Below are positions 60,266-64,000 of a stretch of 64,000 nt of DNA, piece after piece. The notes beneath the pieces were generated by a model. The model saw nothing but the letters and a program-made list of their open reading frames with translations, had not been told where the DNA came from and searched no databases. The translations under genes and the position numbers were made by a program. Position 1 is the first letter of the stretch; the number at the start of each line of letters is the position of its first letter. This DNA comes from Polaribacter vadi (lineage in GTDB: Bacteria > Bacteroidota > Bacteroidia > Flavobacteriales > Flavobacteriaceae). Location of the stretch: assembly GCF_018861005.1 (NCBI RefSeq), contig NZ_JAHKQL010000022.1, forward strand, positions 101,307-165,306, read 5' to 3'.

Positions 60266-61138
60266 ATGAACTCTAAACCAGCAATAGGTCTTATTCCTTA
60301 TGGAAAATTCCCAAACTTTGGACTTCGTAATATGTCTTTAGATGATTTACATTGGCCACTTGGTAGACCACAAAGATTAAAGAATGGTGTTGTTGCAGAT
60401 TTGGAAAAAACAGACCATATTATAACAAACCCAAGAAAATCAGTTTTTTTATTCCCACGTTTTGGAGTTAAAGCGAAACTATCAGTAATAATTTGTGAGC
60501 CAGATATTATACATCAAAAATATATTAATCTATCTCATTATCTCAATTGGAGGTTTTATAAGATTTTAACAAAATCAGAAAAATTACTAGAAAGTATAAA
60601 TAATGGAATTTTCTATATTTATGGAAGTACTTTTTTAAAGGATATTGATACAGTTAACACAAATAAAAAACACCTTATTTCACTTATTGCGTCAAATAAA
60701 AAGAATTTAATTGGTCATAAATTAAGACACGAAATTGTAGATTATTTACGAAATAATAATTCAGAAGCGCATATTATGGGGCGTGGTTATAAACCTTTTG
60801 ATAACAAAGAAGATGGTTTAGCACCTTATAAATATTCTGTTGTTATAGAAAATAACCAAGAATCAAATTATTTTACAGAAAAATTGATAGACTGTTTTCT
60901 GTGTGAAACAGTTCCTATTTATTGGGGAGCTCCTAATATTGAAAAATATTTTGATCCTAAAGGTATGATTATTTGTAATTCATCAGAAGATATTAAGAAT
61001 GCTATAAAAAGTATTAGTAATGATGATTATGAGTTAAGATTAGAAGCCCTTAAAGCAAATAAAGAAGAAGCTTACAATTACAACGATTTTGAAAAGAAAG
61101 CAGCTACATTGATTAATAATAGCTTGATAGAAAATTAA
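60266..61138 (+). CDS. GT10 (fucosyltransferase) family glycosyltransferase
   Basis: A 290-residue protein. The C-terminal half has the GT10 alpha-1,3-fucosyltransferase signature: YKYSVVIENNQESNYFTEKL (about 191-210), then CETVPIYWGAPNIEKYF. The N-terminal half has no signal or transmembrane segment and does not obviously match the family's acceptor domain. It would use a GDP-sugar on a surface glycan. It is isolated: no other glycan genes lie within the window nearby, which is unusual for this family. The 124-bp gap after pyrD is A+T-rich with nothing identifiable. Confidence 0.8.
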   Translation: MNSKPAIGLIPYGKFPNFGLRNMSLDDLHWPLGRPQRLKNGVVADLEKTDHIITNPRKSVFLFPRFGVKAKLSVIICEPDIIHQKYINLSHYLNWRFYKILTKSEKLLESINNGIFYIYGSTFLKDIDTVNTNKKHLISLIASNKKNLIGHKLRHEIVDYLRNNNSEAHIMGRGYKPFDNKEDGLAPYKYSVVIENNQESNYFTEKLIDCFLCETVPIYWGAPNIEKYFDPKGMIICNSSEDIKNAIKSISNDDYELRLEALKANKEEAYNYNDFEKKAATLINNSLIEN

Positions 61139-61158
61139 ATATTAACCAATATTAAATA

Positions 61159-61773
61159 GTGTTAGAAACTCTTTTTTCTTTTGCTTTAGCAACATCTATA
61201 CTAGCACTTTCTCCAGGTCCAGATAATATTTTTGTATTAACACAAAGTATTGTAAATGGCAGAAAATTTGGTTTAGCTACAGTTTTTGGTTTAATTTCTG
61301 GTTGTTTAGTACATACTTCTTTGTTGGCATTTGGAGTCTCTGCAATTATAAAAAACTCAGAAAATATATTTTTTGCAATTAAATTATTTGGTGCTATTTA
61401 TTTACTTTATTTAGCTTACAAAGTATATAATTCTGATGCTAATATTATTCTTTCTAAAGATAATGTAGAACAAAAAACTACCACACAATTATTTAAACAA
61501 GGGTTTATTATGAATGTATTAAATCCGAAAGTATCTATTTTCTTTTTAGCATTTTTTCCAGGATTTTTATTTTCAGAAAGTATTTCTACTGTAATTCAAT
61601 TCTATGTTTTAGGTTTTGTATTTATGTTAGTTTCACTTGTAATTTTTTCTACAATTGCAATTTTAGCAGGTACAATTTCAGAAAAAATCAAAGAAAATCA
61701 AAAAATTGGTTTGTATTTAAAATGGATGCAAATTGTAGTTTTTGTATTAATTGCTGTTTTTATATTTATTTAG
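61159..61773 (+). CDS. LysE/RhtB family amino-acid exporter
   Basis: A 204-residue inner-membrane protein with six hydrophobic segments. LATSILALSPGPDNIFVLTQ (about 10-29) and the later GFIMNVLNPKVSIFFLAFFPGF are the family signatures. Members export lysine, homoserine, threonine or leucine. The start is a GTG (61159); no ATG lies close by. It sits 20 bp after the GT10-like gene and upstream of the histidine operon leader. Confidence 0.92.
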   Translation: MLETLFSFALATSILALSPGPDNIFVLTQSIVNGRKFGLATVFGLISGCLVHTSLLAFGVSAIIKNSENIFFAIKLFGAIYLLYLAYKVYNSDANIILSKDNVEQKTTTQLFKQGFIMNVLNPKVSIFFLAFFPGFLFSESISTVIQFYVLGFVFMLVSLVIFSTIAILAGTISEKIKENQKIGLYLKWMQIVVFVLIAVFIFI

Positions 61774-61885
61774 GCTGATGTGATAAAGGAATTGTATTAT
61801 CATTTTCGCTACTTTTTATTAAAAATCAAACAAAAAATCAAATCTTGATAAATATTATATTTAACTAAATTTTATAGTCACTTCA

Positions 61886-61918
61886 TTTGGTTTTATCAAA
61901 ATAAAATTTGAATATTTG
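61886..61918 (+). promoter_or_regulatory. Candidate promoter of the histidine operon
   Basis: TTTG (61886-61889) and AATATTTG (61911-61918) are 21 bp apart, one mismatch from TAnnTTTG. The leader peptide ATG begins 17 bp further on. This is the expected place for the operon promoter. Confidence 0.4.
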
Positions 61919-61935
61919 TATAATTAATAAAGTAA

Positions 61936-61992
61936 ATGAAATTTATTCAAAATCATCATCATCATTTTTACAATTGCTCTCAAGCGATTTAA
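61936..61992 (+). CDS. Histidine operon leader peptide
   Basis: An 18-codon open frame encoding MKFIQNHHHHFYNCSQAI. Codons 7-10 are four consecutive His codons (CAT), with no other reason for such a run. It ends 30 bp before a terminator hairpin and lies upstream of hisG. This is the classical layout of ribosome-mediated attenuation: ribosomes stalling at the His codons when charged tRNA-His is scarce would favour the antiterminator. Confidence 0.88.
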   Translation: MKFIQNHHHHFYNCSQAI

Positions 61993-62022
61993 AAATGTAT
62001 TGAATAAAGTCAAGATATTTAT

Positions 62023-62054
62023 AAACCTGTTTGAGCAAATCAAACAGGTTTTTT
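62023..62054 (+). terminator. Attenuator terminator of the histidine operon
   Basis: AAACCTGTTTGA (62023-62034) pairs perfectly with TCAAACAGGTTT (62040-62051) around GCAAA, followed by U. TTGCTC inside the leader peptide (61974-61979) is complementary to GAGCAA (62033-62038) at the terminator tip and could form part of an antiterminator. Confidence 0.85.
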
Positions 62055-62096
62055 AATTTTAAAACCAAATTTGCTCAAACCAAACTAAAAACAAAA

Positions 62097-62954
62097 ATGA
62101 GTAACTTAAGAATTGCAGTACAAAAATCAGGTAGATTAAATGAAGATTCAATGAGAATCTTAAAAGACATTGGTATTTCTATCGACAATGGTAAAGACCA
62201 ATTAAAAGCAGCTGCTAGAGATTTTCCTGTAGAGGTTTTTTATCTTAGAAATGGCGATATTCCTCAGTATTTAAAAGACGGAGTAGTAGATGCAGCCATA
62301 ATTGGGGAGAATGTTTTAATCGAAAAAGGAAACGATATTCAGTTTGTAGAACGTTTAGGTTTTTCTAAATGTAAAGTTTCTATTGCAGTGCCAAAAGAAT
62401 CAAATGCTAGTTCATTAAAAGATTTGGCAGGCAAACGAATTGCAACTTCATACCCAGAAACTGTAAAAAAGTTTTTAAAAGAACAAAACATTGATGCTCA
62501 ATTGCATAAAATTAACGGTTCAGTAGAAATTGCACCCAATATTGGTTTAGCAGATGGTATTTGCGATATCGTTTCTAGTGGAAGTACACTATTTAAAAAC
62601 GGTTTAAAAGAGATTGAAGTTTTGTTAAAATCGGAAGCAGTTTTAGCAGTTTCACCTCAAATTAATGCTGAAAGAAAAGCAATTTTAGAGAAAATTCAAT
62701 TTAGAATTCAATCTGTTTTAAAAGGTAGAAATTCAAAATATATCCTATTAAATGCACCAAATGATAACTTAGAAAGCATTCTAAAATTATTGCCAGGTAT
62801 GAGAAGTCCAACTGTTTTGCCATTAGCAGAAAAAGGTTGGAGCTCAGTACACACTGTAATATCTAAAAATGAGTTTTGGGAAATTATAGACGAATTAAAA
62901 GCCAATGGAGCAGAAGGTATTTTAGTTTGTCCAATCGAAAAAATGGTGCTTTAA
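62097..62954 (+). CDS. hisG: ATP phosphoribosyltransferase
   Basis: First and committed step of histidine synthesis, condensing ATP with PRPP. I start at MSNLRIAVQKSGRLNED; the frame is open 22 codons upstream, but that part overlaps the attenuator hairpin. The 285-residue protein is the long, hisZ-independent form: the catalytic region has VDAAIIGENVLIEKG and ADGICDIVSSGSTLFKNGL (PRPP-binding), and the C-terminal about 75 residues form the ACT-like histidine-feedback domain ending EGILVCPIEKMVL. Confidence 0.96.
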   Translation: MSNLRIAVQKSGRLNEDSMRILKDIGISIDNGKDQLKAAARDFPVEVFYLRNGDIPQYLKDGVVDAAIIGENVLIEKGNDIQFVERLGFSKCKVSIAVPKESNASSLKDLAGKRIATSYPETVKKFLKEQNIDAQLHKINGSVEIAPNIGLADGICDIVSSGSTLFKNGLKEIEVLLKSEAVLAVSPQINAERKAILEKIQFRIQSVLKGRNSKYILLNAPNDNLESILKLLPGMRSPTVLPLAEKGWSSVHTVISKNEFWEIIDELKANGAEGILVCPIEKMVL

Positions 62955-62962
62955 TTTTTTTA

Positions 62963-63034
62963 TTAGGGCGTTTTAACGGGCTTTACACTATATCTTTTTG
63001 TGAAAAACAAAAAGGATGTCGTTTCAATCCCTAA
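62963..63034 (+). repeat. Imperfect palindromic element between hisG and hisD
   Basis: A 112-bp gap inside an otherwise tight operon holds a hairpin-like unit. The outer arms are TTAGGG (62963-62968) and CCCTAA (63029-63034); the inner arms are CTTTTTG (62994-63000) and CAAAAAG (63008-63014) around a 7-nt loop. The flanking phrases GGGCGTTTTAACGGGCTTT and TTTCAATCCCTAACGC resemble a repeat I associate with intergenic regions of flavobacterial genomes; only one copy is in this window, so that is memory rather than evidence. Confidence 0.5.
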
Positions 63035-63066
63035 CGCTTACGCAAGTTTATAAAGAGTAATTATTA

Positions 63067-64000
63067 TGAAAATTATTAATAACCCATCAAAAGAAACTTG
63101 GTCTAAAATTTTAGAAAGACCAACAAAAACAGTTGATGATATAGAAGGTGTAGTAAATGAAGTCTTTGCTGATATTCAGAAAAATGGAGATAAAGCTGTA
63201 CAGAAATATACAGCCAAATTCGATGGTATTTCTTTAGAAAACAATATTGTTACAGAAGCAGAAATTACAGAAGCTATAAATTTAGTTTCAGAAGATTTAA
63301 AAGCAGCTATTCAATTAGCCAAAGTAAATATTACTAATTTTCATAAAGCTCAAAAAACAGAAAAAGTTTTTGTAGAAACTGCAAACGGAGTAGAATGTTG
63401 GCAAGAAAAAAGACCAATTCAAAAAGTTGGTTTATATATTCCTGGAGGCACAGCACCTTTGTTTTCAACAGTATTAATGTTGACAGTTCCTGCTCAAATT
63501 GCAGGTTGTAAAGAAATTGTATTGTGCTCTCCACCAAATGCAGCAGGTAAAATAAATCCGGCAATTTTATACACAGCTAATTTATGTGGCGTTACTAAAA
63601 TTATAAAAGTTGGCGGAATTCAAGCCATTGCAGGTTTTACTTTTGGTACAGAAACTATACCACAAGTTTATAAAATTTTCGGACCTGGAAATCAGTTTGT
63701 AACAGTAGCAAAACAGCTATCAACTAAATTTGGTGTGGCAATAGATATGCCTGCAGGACCAAGTGAGTTATTAGTAGCTGCAGACGATTTTGCAAATGCA
63801 AGTTTTGTTGCTTCAGATTTATTAAGTCAGGCAGAACATGGAGTAGATAGTCAAGTTATTTTAGTTTCAACATCAAAAGAATTAATTAATGAAGTTGAAA
63901 TAGAAATTGAAAAACAATTAGCAGTATTACCAAGAGTAGAAATTGCTGAAAAAGCAATTGCCAATTCTAAATCTATTTTTGTTGAAAATGATGAAATAGC
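63067..64000 (+). CDS. hisD: Histidinol dehydrogenase (3' end outside window)
   Basis: The last two steps of histidine synthesis: NAD-dependent oxidation of histidinol to histidine. The ATG is at 63067 and 311 codons are inside the window. Visible family motifs: KVGLYIPGGTAPLFSTVLM (about 118-136), KVGGIQAIAGFTFG, the glycine motif KIFGPGNQFVTVAKQ (about 202) and IDMPAGPSELLV, followed by the QAEHG segment with a zinc-ligand His near residue 258. It follows hisG after the 112-bp palindromic spacer and belongs to the same attenuated operon. Confidence 0.95.

Noticed and set aside
61774..61935. Riboswitch upstream of the his operon
   Set aside because: The His-codon leader and terminator explain the region; no known aptamer pattern was seen.
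62031..62096. Upstream extension of the hisG frame
   Set aside because: It overlaps the 3' arm and U-run of the his attenuator, and the family N-terminus begins at the ATG at 62097.
1..64000. CRISPR array or insertion sequence
   Set aside because: No regularly spaced direct repeats of 25-40 bp, no cas genes and no transposase were seen. The only direct repeats of note are the 57-bp att pair and the 12-bp-period GGTACGA arrays.

Overview
The window is a stretch of a low-GC chromosome from a member of the Bacteroidota, almost certainly a marine flavobacterium (Flavobacteriaceae, Polaribacter/Tenacibaculum-like; the genus is inference). The signs are: the gliding lipoprotein gldI, BatA and DUF5916 proteins, SusC-like TonB receptors with a CarboxypepD_reg domain, many lipobox signal peptides, an absence of Shine-Dalgarno sequences, and repeated copies of the Bacteroidota -7 promoter element TAnnTTTG upstream of genes. 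Almost everything is ordinary core genome, densely packed in short operons with ATGA or TAATG overlaps.

Layout. 1-5.3 kb: an esterase fragment, a small membrane protein, a dihydroorotase homologue that has lost its metal ligands, batA, a TIGR02757 protein and a LolD-type ATPase. 5.3-10.3 kb: a large outer-membrane DUF5916 protein, divergent from sucC across a 313-bp region with nested inverted repeats, then a CarboxypepD_reg protein. 10.4-13.9 kb: a 3.4-kb integrated element (see below). 13.8-20.7 kb: tRNA-Leu, tRNA-Lys, aroK, a phosphoribosyltransferase, an Hsp15-like gene, an FKBP lipoprotein, folD, a GT39-like protein and ffh. 20.7-29.6 kb: msrB, an M48 protease, a UMF1 transporter, a putative metal-uptake locus (Asp/His-rich lipoprotein, TonB receptor, His-rich small protein, terC) and purB. 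29.8-46.9 kb: YwqK-type proteins around mnmA, cspA, ywbE, a lytic transglycosylase, mtaB, a geranylgeranyl-reductase-like gene, two rhomboids, mutL, ribH and a TPR protein. 47-56.5 kb: recF, a DUF721/DciA-like gene, ndk, an nrnA-like gene, a run of three peptidyl-prolyl isomerase genes starting with gldI, PAP2, GT39, and a TlpA-like lipoprotein. 56.6-64 kb: pheT, pyrD, an isolated GT10 fucosyltransferase-like gene, a LysE exporter, then the start of the histidine operon (leader peptide with four His codons, attenuator, hisG, hisD running off the end).

The most interesting region is the element at 10418-13800. A perfect 57-bp direct repeat is the 3' part of the tRNA-Leu(GAG) gene, and identity stops at the edge of the anticodon loop, the classic crossover site of tRNA-targeting tyrosine recombinases. 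The 3383-bp unit contains no integrase. Its three co-directional overlapping genes encode a PD-(D/E)xK-type nuclease fused to an ABC-3C-type C-terminal domain, a small middle component, and an SMC-like DUF2326 ATPase: a three-component, Lamassu-like conflict/defence system. Just inside each end are tandem copies of GGTACGA at an exact 12-bp period (two on the left, three on the right, all in the same orientation), which look like arm-type binding sites for a recombinase or directionality factor supplied in trans. I read it as a minimal non-autonomous, tRNA-targeted defence cassette.

Functions are assigned from recognisable motifs and family memory only; no database search was run.
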